Source: a virus
DNA length: 20,991 nt
Strand: one strand, 5' to 3'
Virus record (IMG/VR): IMGVR_UViG_3300035660_000098
Coordinates: 1 to 20,991 of that record
How positions within the stretch are numbered: the first letter of the stretch is position 1; each line of letters starts with the position of its first letter. Both the position numbers and the translations under genes were made by a program. This document shows, piece by piece, positions 1 to 6,210 of the stretch. The notes beneath the pieces were generated by a model that was given only the letters and a program-made list of their open reading frames with translations, searched no databases and was not told where the DNA came from.

Positions 1-156
1 GCTTAAAGAAGGCCGAAAATGGGCAGCTTGAAAGATATTTTTAAGTGGTTTTTACAAATGTAACTTCTTGTGGATTCAGCACTTACGGCGGGTCTGTGAC
101 ATTAGTTTGGTCGGCCGGCGTCAGGATAAACGGGATCAGAATGTGGCAAGGGTATC

Positions 157-1152
157 GTGACTAAAGCAGCGAAAATAGCAGTGAAACAGGCTCTAAAGCG
201 GTCACATCCTGCGAATCTCAGTTGCGACCGATCCATCTCAGCCAAACAGGCAACACCTTCGGCTCGTCCAGTGTCAAATCTGACGGCGCCCCGCGTCCGC
301 AAACTCGGTTATGACTTCGCGACGATGGTCGCCGCGGCGGCACACCTGGGCCGTCGTTACGATCTGGCGCGGCTGCTCACGGCACACGCCGATCTGGCGG
401 CTGCCTGGTCGCGTGGCCAATTTCTCCGGAATCTTCAGGGTCTTGCGGCCACAGGCACCACGGTCGCCGAAACTGCTAATCGGCTGGGCCTGCCCGTGGA
501 GGAGCTACAAAGCCGTCTCGCGACAGATCTGGAGCTGGCCAATGTCTGGAACCAGGCCCGGTTGACTACGGCTGTCGAAATCAAGGCAAGTTGGCTCGCC
601 AAGGCGAAAGAAGGCAACGCCCGCGCGATGGCGCAGGTTGAGATCTCCTTGGCCAATGAGATCGCCCGCGCCGCGATGGATATTCACACCGTGCCTGAAG
701 ACCAGATGTGTGAGATTACCACCGTAACGCGGCAGACGCTCAATCGGTGGCTCCGGGAGGAGGCCATGCCGCGCAACGCCGGCGAGACAACCTATGACCT
801 GCCCGCCGTCTGGATTTGGCACGAGGCGTTCACCAGGAAACGCTGCGGCGCCGGCACGGGTCCCAGCGAGCCGGACCGTCTTCGCGATGTCAAGGCGGAA
901 CGGCTCGAATTGGAGCTCGCCGCCCGCAAGGGGGAGTTGATCTCTTTGGACTCGGTCAAGGAAGGTCTCCTGGCCCGCGAGCGGGCCCTGCTGGCGGTGT
1001 TGGAGCACGTCCCCGAGCAGTACGGCCACATCCTGGCCGGCAAGACCCATCAGGAGATCCAGCGGACGTTGGAGCAGCTCGCGAAAGACCTGATGGTCGC
1101 CTGGTGCCGCGGAATCAAAGAACAGATGACAAGTGATCAGGAGAAAGTCTGA
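157..1152 (+). CDS. Small terminase subunit, gpNu1-like, with an N-terminal extension
   Basis: This is probably the DNA-recognition subunit of the packaging motor, which binds the packaging site and recruits the large subunit. Residues about 184-225 resemble the winged-helix domain of lambda gpNu1: TTVTRQTLNRWLREEAMP, then a YDLPAVWIWHE segment. A charged helical stretch follows (about 239-288, with RLRDVKAERLELE) and then a basic C-terminus, as expected for oligomerisation and TerL contact. The protein has 331 residues, much longer than gpNu1 (181). Residues about 50-170 form a second helical region with a possible helix-turn-helix (TTVAETANRLGLPVEELQSR). The start is GTG at 157, with AAGGG 5 bases upstream. 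The stop overlaps the next start as TGATG. The family call rests on motifs plus the position before terL. Confidence 0.72.
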   Translation: MTKAAKIAVKQALKRSHPANLSCDRSISAKQATPSARPVSNLTAPRVRKLGYDFATMVAAAAHLGRRYDLARLLTAHADLAAAWSRGQFLRNLQGLAATGTTVAETANRLGLPVEELQSRLATDLELANVWNQARLTTAVEIKASWLAKAKEGNARAMAQVEISLANEIARAAMDIHTVPEDQMCEITTVTRQTLNRWLREEAMPRNAGETTYDLPAVWIWHEAFTRKRCGAGTGPSEPDRLRDVKAERLELELAARKGELISLDSVKEGLLARERALLAVLEHVPEQYGHILAGKTHQEIQRTLEQLAKDLMVAWCRGIKEQMTSDQEKV

Positions 1153-1361
1153 TGGCACAAATTGAATGTTTCTTGCGGATCGGCGGGTTGGAATTTCCCG
1201 TGACGATTGTGGGGCAAGGCGGTTTCCGGCGGGGTGATGTTTTTGACCTGCCGCCGGGGATACCGGAGCGAATTGAGATCTACCTTACGCAAGCCGACCG
1301 AATAAAGATCGAGAACGCCCTACGCGGAGTCGAATCATCGATCAAAAACCAGAAATCATAA
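1152..1361 (+). CDS. Small protein of unknown function between the terminase genes
   Basis: A 69-residue protein, not recognised. The ATG at 1152 overlaps the stop of the small terminase gene (TGATG) and AGGAG lies 9 bases upstream, so it is translationally coupled and very likely real. The body is beta-rich (FLRIGGLEFPVTIVGQGGF), followed by an acidic/basic helix. The last residues (SSIKNQKS) are encoded by a heptanucleotide repeat tract that elsewhere is intergenic, so the original C-terminus may have been altered when the tract arrived. There is no membrane segment or metal motif. Its position suggests a packaging accessory, but that is only context. Confidence 0.65.
   Translation: MAQIECFLRIGGLEFPVTIVGQGGFRRGDVFDLPPGIPERIEIYLTQADRIKIENALRGVESSIKNQKS
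1333..1360 (+). repeat. Heptanucleotide repeat tract, 4 units
   Basis: Four consecutive 7-bp units: AATCATC, GATCAAA, AACCAGA, AATCATA. The tract belongs to the same family as the spacer tracts elsewhere in the window, but here it is translated as the end of the upstream small gene. Units are more degenerate than in other copies. Confidence 0.55.
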
Positions 1362-1363
1362 AG

Positions 1364-1390
1364 GAAAAGGCCAGGCCGCTGGGCCTTTTC
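1364..1390 (+). promoter_or_regulatory. Hairpin just upstream of terL
   Basis: GAAAAGGCC (1364-1372) pairs perfectly with GGCCTTTTC (1382-1390) across a 9-nt loop. It ends one base before the GAGGAGGAG ribosome-binding region of terL. No T-run follows, so I do not call it a terminator. It could modulate terL translation or be an RNA processing site. Part of it also lies in an open frame upstream of the terL ATG, so it may be partly coding if a non-ATG start is used. Confidence 0.4.
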
Positions 1391-1411
1391 GAGGAGGAGC
1401 GGGAACTCCTG

Positions 1412-3259
1412 ATGCCCCGGGAGCGGCCGGATATGGTCGCCTGGGCCCAGAGTCATTATGTCCTGCCCACCGGCGACGTGGCGGTGGCGGGTCCCTGGTC
1501 GCCGGAGTATGTGCCGTTCTGGGTGGAGCCGATGCGGTGGCTGTCTTCGAGCCTGCTGCGGCAGCTCAACGTCGCCGCCTGCACCCAGGCCGGCAAGACC
1601 GAGACTTCGAACATCTTCATTAGCTACCGCTCCGACGTGGAACCTTCGCCGAAGCTCCTCATCCTGCCCACGGAGGATGCCGTGAAGGAGCGGCTGGAGA
1701 TGCGGTTGAAGGCCGTGATCCGGTCGAGCCCCCACCTGCTCAAGATGTTCGGTGACGACATCCGCAATTTCAATATCAGCAAGGCCAACCGTTTCGGCCG
1801 GGCGATCCTGTACATCGGCTGGGCGAATAGTCCGATCAGTCTCTCGGACCGGCCCGTGTGCGATGTGGTGCTCGATGAGCTTGCGAAGTATCCGCACGCC
1901 GTGGGCCGGGAGGCCGACCCGGTCTCGCTGGCCAAAAACCGTCAGCGGACGTTTCAGCACAAGTCCAAACTCCTGATCGTTTCCTCGCCGATTCTGGAGG
2001 ACGATCCGTTCTGGCTGGCCTGGCTCGCGGGCGATCCCTACGACTGGTGGGTCCGGTGCCCGTTCTGCGGCGCCTGGCATCAGATGCGGTGGGAGCACGT
2101 CCATCTCGATCACGATGACCGCGGCAAGCTCCTGGCCCCGCGCGAGTACACCCGGGGCGGTCACGCTCGCTACGTCTGCCCGCGCTGTGGGGCCTTCTGG
2201 ACGGAATACGAGCGCTGGCAGGCGGTGACGGCCGGCCAGTGGGTCCAGGCAGGAGCGACGGTCGAGACGGACGGACAGATCAAGGGCGGCCGGCCCGCCG
2301 GTCCGGTCCGGTCGATCCGGGTGCTCTCGATCATGCTGCACCCGATCTTTCAAACGATAGACGGCCTGGCGGCGGACTGGGCGGCCGCCCAGATCGCCAA
2401 ACGCCAGGGCAACGTCAAACCGCTCCAGGATTTCATCAATAACCAGCTCGCCGAGCCGTGGAAGGAGACGGCGCGGGCCACGCCGCTGGACCTGCTCCGC
2501 AAGCACATTGGCCTAATCCCCTCCAGCGTGGTGCCCGATGGCACGCTCTTCCTCACGCGGGGGATCGACGTGCAGCTCGATCATTTCTACGTCCTGGACG
2601 TCGCCTGGGGCGATCTCGCGCAGGCCTGGGTGGTTTTCTATGGCCGGATCGATACGGGCGACACGGAGCGGCTCTCGAACTGGGGTCCGCTGGAATCCTA
2701 CCTCAAGAGCGGCTGGCCCCTGGCGAGCGACTCCTCCAAGCGTCTGCATCCCGTCCTCGCCTCGATCGACTGCGCGTACCACACGGAAGAGACGCTGACT
2801 TTCGCCCGCCAATGCCAGCGGCAGGGGATCAAGCTCGTGCCCGCCCGCGGCTCGGAGCACGAGCACATGCGCCGGGGGATCGTCCGGCCGTTCAAGGACG
2901 CCTCGAAGAACATCCTCCGCTACGACATGAACGTGGACCACTATAAGAGCATTCTGCACTCGATGCTCTACGTGACGCAGGACCCCGGCCCCGGCTATCT
3001 GCACCTGCCGGCGGATACCCAGGACGAACTGCTGATCCACCTCTCCAGTGAGGAGGCCCGCGATATCCCCTACAAGGGCCGCCGCTTAGTGATCTGGGTG
3101 AACAAGCGGGAGCAGCCGAACCACTGGTGGGACTGCTTAGTGCACGCCCGCAACGCCGCCGAGCTGATCGGCGTCCGCTGGCTGGACCCGGCGGCGGCCC
3201 GGCCGAGCCGGCCGGAAGGAAAACCGGTGGGACCACTGGCGATCCGGACGCAATACTGA
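1412..3259 (+). CDS. terL: Terminase large subunit, GpA family
   Basis: This is the packaging ATPase-nuclease that cuts concatemeric DNA and pumps it into the prohead. The 615 residues are close to lambda gpA (641). A Walker A-like loop TQAGKTE lies at 58-64 and a Walker B strand DVVLDE at 151-156. Two CxxC pairs (C216/C219 and C256/C259) form a zinc-knuckle-like insertion between ATPase and nuclease. The nuclease part shows the expected acidic residues: D386 in GIDVQ, D453 in SIDCAYH and D574 in NHWWDCLVHA. The start is ATG 1412, with GGAGGAG at a rather long 12-base spacing. The same frame stays open upstream to 1277 without ATG, GTG or TTG, and reads protein-like (LGLFEEERELL), so a rare start upstream is possible. 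Confidence 0.95.
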   Translation: MPRERPDMVAWAQSHYVLPTGDVAVAGPWSPEYVPFWVEPMRWLSSSLLRQLNVAACTQAGKTETSNIFISYRSDVEPSPKLLILPTEDAVKERLEMRLKAVIRSSPHLLKMFGDDIRNFNISKANRFGRAILYIGWANSPISLSDRPVCDVVLDELAKYPHAVGREADPVSLAKNRQRTFQHKSKLLIVSSPILEDDPFWLAWLAGDPYDWWVRCPFCGAWHQMRWEHVHLDHDDRGKLLAPREYTRGGHARYVCPRCGAFWTEYERWQAVTAGQWVQAGATVETDGQIKGGRPAGPVRSIRVLSIMLHPIFQTIDGLAADWAAAQIAKRQGNVKPLQDFINNQLAEPWKETARATPLDLLRKHIGLIPSSVVPDGTLFLTRGIDVQLDHFYVLDVAWGDLAQAWVVFYGRIDTGDTERLSNWGPLESYLKSGWPLASDSSKRLHPVLASIDCAYHTEETLTFARQCQRQGIKLVPARGSEHEHMRRGIVRPFKDASKNILRYDMNVDHYKSILHSMLYVTQDPGPGYLHLPADTQDELLIHLSSEEARDIPYKGRRLVIWVNKREQPNHWWDCLVHARNAAELIGVRWLDPAAARPSRPEGKPVGPLAIRTQY

Positions 3260-3274
3260 CCGCCGGGGCGGCGG

Positions 3275-3294
3275 GATTTGTGATTTACGATTTA
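3275..3294 (+). repeat. Heptanucleotide repeat tract, about 3 units
   Basis: GATTTGT, GATTTAC and GATTTA run in tandem in the gap after terL. It is the same 7-bp family as the other spacer tracts, in the GATTT orientation. The next gene keeps its own AAAGGA ribosome-binding site downstream. Confidence 0.6.
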
Positions 3295-3311
3295 AGAAAG
3301 GAAAAACAAAC

Positions 3312-3620
3312 ATGACCAAACAGGAGCCGCAAGCGAAACAGTGGATCTTCCTCTCACCCATCAAGTGCCCACGGTGTAAACAGTACGATACCCAGGCGAC
3401 GCACACGGATTCGGAGCGGGGGATCCAATACCGCAAGTGCCGCCGCGCCACCTGCCGGCGGAAATTCTCGGTCGATGGGGCGTCCGTGCCCGCCCTCGTC
3501 GAGGATGTCCCTATCGCGGCGGCTCTCCCCTGCCCGCACTGCGGCAAGGATTACCAGCGTCAAAGTGACCTAACGAAACACATTTTGAGAACCCATCAAG
3601 GAGAAATGAACCATGGATGA
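3312..3620 (+). CDS. Small zinc-binding protein: zinc ribbon plus C2H2 finger
   Basis: A 102-residue protein with two metal sites. The first is a zinc-ribbon-like pattern, CPRC near residue 19 paired with a KCRRATC segment near 43. The second is a textbook C2H2 finger near the C-terminus: CPHC, 12 residues, H, 4 residues, H, ending ILRTH. That spacing is the classical eukaryotic-type finger, also known in Ros/MucR-type and some phage proteins. It probably binds nucleic acid. Position after terL suggests a packaging or late-gene regulatory accessory, but no specific role can be read. AAAGGA precedes the ATG. The 3' end overlaps the next gene by 8 bases. Confidence 0.75.
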   Translation: MTKQEPQAKQWIFLSPIKCPRCKQYDTQATHTDSERGIQYRKCRRATCRRKFSVDGASVPALVEDVPIAAALPCPHCGKDYQRQSDLTKHILRTHQGEMNHG

Positions 3621-3948
3621 AACAGAAACACTCCAGCAACCATCAAAAATCAACGGTCAAACTTCCGAGGTCCTCGATCCCGACCTCACCCGGTGGCTGC
3701 TGGAGAATCCCGTGCTCCACGCCGCCCTCCAGGAGGCCCGGGAATGTGGGCGGTGGCTGGTCACGGTGCACCGCAAGGTCAAAGACTCGCCGCCGGACGA
3801 TCTGGCCGGGCGGGCCGTGCGGTGTGATTTCCCCGCCGATTGCCTTCTCGATGCCATGCGGGGCATGTGCCGCTCGCTCCTGATGGACGAACAGCAGGCC
3901 CGGCAGCTCGACGGGCATCAGTGCGCGGACAAAAACCAGTGGAGATAA
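3613..3948 (+). CDS. Hypothetical protein in the terminase unit
   Basis: A 111-residue soluble protein, not recognised. AAGGAG lies about 9 bases before the ATG, and the gene overlaps the zinc-finger gene by 8 bases, so translation is probably coupled. It is rich in charged and helical segments (DPDLTRWLLENPVLHAALQEA) with several cysteines (the ECGRW, RCDFPADC and MCRS segments, and one near the C-terminus) but no clear CxxC metal site. No signal or membrane segment is seen. Codon use and overlap make it a real gene; function is unknown. Confidence 0.7.
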   Translation: MDETETLQQPSKINGQTSEVLDPDLTRWLLENPVLHAALQEARECGRWLVTVHRKVKDSPPDDLAGRAVRCDFPADCLLDAMRGMCRSLLMDEQQARQLDGHQCADKNQWR

Positions 3949-3988
3949 TCCTCCGCGGCGGATAGAATCGAGGTAAAAGAGAAACGTT

Positions 3989-4177
3989 ATGGAAATCCGG
4001 ACTTGGCAAGATGCCATCATCGCGTTGTGTCGAATCGCGCGGTCCCATCTTCACTCGGACCTGGACTATTCGGTGATCCAGGATTTGGATCAGCTCGAAC
4101 AGGACATCCGCCGGATCGAAAGCGGTCCCGACGCGGCCGGCGGATCAGGCGTGGCCCCCCGCCCGCGTGCCGTCTGA
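3989..4177 (+). CDS. Small hypothetical protein ending the terminase unit
   Basis: A 62-residue product. The first 45 residues form a plausible acidic helical protein (MEIRTWQDAIIALCRIA, then a VIQDLDQLEQDIRRIE helix). The tail is a low-complexity Gly/Pro/Arg run. The ribosome-binding site is weak: GAGG lies about 15 bases upstream and AGAGA closer. It ends just before a perfect inverted repeat and an intrinsic terminator, which fits the last gene of a transcription unit. Small size and weak RBS keep confidence moderate. Confidence 0.5.
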   Translation: MEIRTWQDAIIALCRIARSHLHSDLDYSVIQDLDQLEQDIRRIESGPDAAGGSGVAPRPRAV

Positions 4178-4192
4178 GCGGGCGGGAAGTGC

Positions 4193-4219
4193 AGATTCTT
4201 CCAGACTCTGGAAGAATCT
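4193..4219 (+). promoter_or_regulatory. Perfect 12-bp inverted repeat, 3-nt loop
   Basis: AGATTCTTCCAG at 4193-4204 is followed by loop ACT and the exact complement at 4208-4219. The stem is mostly A/T and G/A-rich and is not followed by a T-run. It lies between the last terminase-unit gene and an intrinsic terminator. It could be an operator for a dimeric regulator, an RNA-processing hairpin, or an extra terminator arm. Confidence 0.6.
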
Positions 4220-4229
4220 AAGTGCTCGC

Positions 4230-4254
4230 GCCGGATTTTCCGGCTTTTCCTCTT
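4230..4254 (+). terminator. Intrinsic terminator after the terminase unit
   Basis: GCCGGA (4230-4235), loop TTT, TCCGGC (4239-4244), then TTTTCCTCTT. This is a 6-bp GC-rich stem followed by a T-rich run, as in rho-independent terminators. It follows the last small gene of the first block and precedes the leader of the gpW-like/portal block. The T-tract is interrupted by CC, so strength is uncertain. Confidence 0.55.
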
Positions 4255-4281
4255 GCTAAGGATTTACCGATTGCCGAAATT

Positions 4282-4309
4282 GTAAATAGTAAATCATAAA
4301 TCGTAAATA
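4282..4309 (+). repeat. Heptanucleotide repeat tract, 4 units
   Basis: GTAAATA, GTAAATC, ATAAATC, GTAAATA in exact tandem. It lies between the terminator and the two-hairpin leader. The AT-rich stretch could host a promoter for the next block, but I could not identify convincing -35/-10 boxes. Confidence 0.65.
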
Positions 4310-4315
4310 CTATTC

Positions 4316-4389
4316 GGGGCCGGGCAGGGCCATACGCACCTGCGCGGCCCCGCAGAGCTGCCTCTCTGCTTCAGACGTTGCCCTTTTTT
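4316..4389 (+). promoter_or_regulatory. Two-hairpin leader upstream of the head gene block
   Basis: Hairpin 1 (4316-4351) is a 7-bp stem GGGGCCG/CGGCCCC, a 1x1 mismatch, a 5-bp stem GCAGG/CCTGC and a 10-nt loop. Hairpin 2 (4352-4369) abuts it directly: GCAGAG/CTCTGC with loop CTGCCT. A T6 run at 4384-4389 follows. GGGCA inside hairpin 1 (4322-4326) can instead pair with TGCCC (4379-4383) immediately before the T6 run, so two exclusive folds exist. That is the layout of an attenuator or riboregulator. It ends about 15 bases before the start of the gpW-like gene. I do not recognise it as a named RNA family. Confidence 0.45.
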
Positions 4390-4404
4390 ATTGAGTGGAA
4401 CGAA

Positions 4405-4674
4405 ATGGCTCTTACGAGCACCAGCACGTTGACCGACGCTTTGAGCCAGTACAAGAACAGTCTGGCCTGGTGGGAGTCTGCGATCAAGGCGTCGAGTCTG
4501 CTGGAGGCGGTGCTCTATCTTTTGGCCTGCAAGCCGGAAACGATCGCGGCGGCGGACCAGAGCGTGAGTTTCGCGTCCCTGGAATCGTTGCGGGGGACGC
4601 TCGAAAAGCAGGTCGTGAACCTGGGATCGGCGGCCCAGCGCGTCTCGTTCACATCGGGAAAGATGTTGATGTAA
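4405..4674 (+). CDS. Head-tail joining protein, gpW-like
   Basis: An 89-residue protein located exactly where lambda W lies, between terminase and portal. Lambda gpW (68 residues) is added after packaging and makes the connector fit the tail. Here LEAVLYLLACKPETIAAAD followed by a short strand (QSVSFASL) and a helix (LESLRGTLEKQVVNL) mirrors the gpW layout of helix, beta-hairpin, helix. The frame extends upstream to a TTG at 4378, but I chose ATG 4405 because GAGTGGA lies just upstream and the TTG is buried in the leader. The stop TAA directly abuts the portal ATG. Sequence similarity is weak; context carries much of the call. Confidence 0.65.
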   Translation: MALTSTSTLTDALSQYKNSLAWWESAIKASSLLEAVLYLLACKPETIAAADQSVSFASLESLRGTLEKQVVNLGSAAQRVSFTSGKMLM

Positions 4675-6210
4675 ATGGGCAAGAGCGTCACCATCCTGGG
4701 TTCTGACGGCCGGCCGGTTCGCACGGCCCGGCAGCGGACCCAATCCGCCGACGGCCGCCATGAGATCGTCATGGACGGGATCGGCGGCGCCTACGCGGCT
4801 ACCGGCTATCATTCCCGCTCCATCGCGGTCAGCGAAGGTCAATCCTATAGCCAAGGGTCCGGCGAGCAGCATCAGCGGTTCGACCGCCATATCCTGGTCG
4901 ATGAGTCCCGCGGCCTGGACCGGGACAATCCACTGTACGCCTCTATCATCGACACCGCGATCACCTATATCCTCGGCTCCGGTTTTTCACTTCAGAGCGA
5001 GCCCAAAATCGAGCAGCTCTGGAACGATTGGTGGCGGTCCCCCGAGATCACGAACCGGCTCAGCGGCGGCGAGGTCGAGCAGATGGTGCTCCGGGAGATC
5101 ATCTTGTGTGGGGACCACCTGATCGTCAAAACAAAAAAGGGCCTGATCGATCTGATCGAGTCGGAGCGGCTGGCCCAGGGCAATCGGACAAGTACGGGGA
5201 TCGCGACGGACAGTCTCGGCCGGCCCACGCGTTTCTCCGTCTGCGCCTATGGCAAGAATGGGATGCTCAATTATAGCAAAGAGACGCCGTACAAGGCGGA
5301 TCAGGTGATCTTCTTAGCCTGTCCCCGGCGGCCTTCGGAGCTGCGGGGGATGCCCATCCTCCAGAGCACGTTCGCCATGCTGCACCGCATCAACGATACC
5401 TGCGACGCGGAGGCGATCGCGATGCAGCTCCAGGCCCGCTTAGCCATTGCGATCAAAAAGACGCAGGCGGCGCAAATGGGCTACCTGGAGAGCAAGGACG
5501 ATGCGGGGCAATCGACCACGGAGGACACCGGCGCCTTCACGACCCGGATCACGGAACTGAAATACGCGATCATCGCCCACCTGGAGCCGGATGAGGACGT
5601 GACCACGATCGAGCGGAACATCCCCGGCAAGGATTTCCCGCAGTCGCTGCGGATGTTCCTGCGGCTGATGGGTCTGCCGTTGGGGATGCCGCTGGAGCTG
5701 GTGCTCCTGGATTGGACCCAGAGCAACTACAGTCAGAGCCGGGCCGTGATCCAGCAGGCCTACGAGCGGTTCGTTAAATGGCAGACCAAGCTGATCGCTT
5801 TTTTCTACGATCCCCTGCTCCGCTGGAAGCTCGCGCAGTGGGAGGAGCAGAAACTGCTCGGGAATAAGGCGGCGAAAAATGTCAAGTGGGAATGGATCAC
5901 GCCGACCTCGCCCTGGATCGATCCGCAGAAGGAAATGGAGGCGGTGGGCCTAAAATTGGATCGCGGCCTGACCACGCACGGTCGGGAGTGCAAGGCATTG
6001 GGGATCGACCGTAACGACGTCAACGATGCCCGCGAGGCGGAGATCCGCGACGCGATCAAGCGGGTGCAGAAGATCAAGGAGGACACCCAGGTGGCGGTCC
6101 CTTGGCAGGTCTTCGCGGGCGCCGTGACGGCCCCGGCGGCGAAGAAACCGGAGCCGGCTCCGGCGGCGGAAAATGACAAAAACCAACCGGGAGTGGATGA
6201 GAATGCCTGA
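4675..6210 (+). CDS. Portal protein, lambda gpB family
   Basis: This forms the dodecameric ring at one capsid vertex through which DNA enters and to which the tail attaches. The 511 residues match the family (lambda gpB is 533). RGLDRDNPLYASIIDTAITY near 80-100 is the usual N-terminal helical signature. Residues about 220-260 carry the conserved block PSELRGMPILQSTFAML followed by an acidic DAEAIAMQLQARLAIA helix, typical of Phage_portal_2. The C-terminal ~35 residues are Ala/Pro/Lys-rich and disordered. The ATG immediately follows the TAA of the gpW-like gene with no Shine-Dalgarno sequence of its own, so translation is coupled. The 3' end overlaps the protease gene. Confidence 0.93.
   Translation: MGKSVTILGSDGRPVRTARQRTQSADGRHEIVMDGIGGAYAATGYHSRSIAVSEGQSYSQGSGEQHQRFDRHILVDESRGLDRDNPLYASIIDTAITYILGSGFSLQSEPKIEQLWNDWWRSPEITNRLSGGEVEQMVLREIILCGDHLIVKTKKGLIDLIESERLAQGNRTSTGIATDSLGRPTRFSVCAYGKNGMLNYSKETPYKADQVIFLACPRRPSELRGMPILQSTFAMLHRINDTCDAEAIAMQLQARLAIAIKKTQAAQMGYLESKDDAGQSTTEDTGAFTTRITELKYAIIAHLEPDEDVTTIERNIPGKDFPQSLRMFLRLMGLPLGMPLELVLLDWTQSNYSQSRAVIQQAYERFVKWQTKLIAFFYDPLLRWKLAQWEEQKLLGNKAAKNVKWEWITPTSPWIDPQKEMEAVGLKLDRGLTTHGRECKALGIDRNDVNDAREAEIRDAIKRVQKIKEDTQVAVPWQVFAGAVTAPAAKKPEPAPAAENDKNQPGVDENA

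Noticed and set aside
28-58. TTGAAA followed by TACAAA as a promoter for the small terminase gene
   Set aside because: Spacing is 19 bases and the -10 box is poor. The region is AT-rich, so such matches are weak evidence.
1280-2506. Long reverse-strand ORF opposite terL
   Set aside because: It is a GC-rich antisense shadow of a clear TerL. The same applies to 13307-14728 and 16733-18724.
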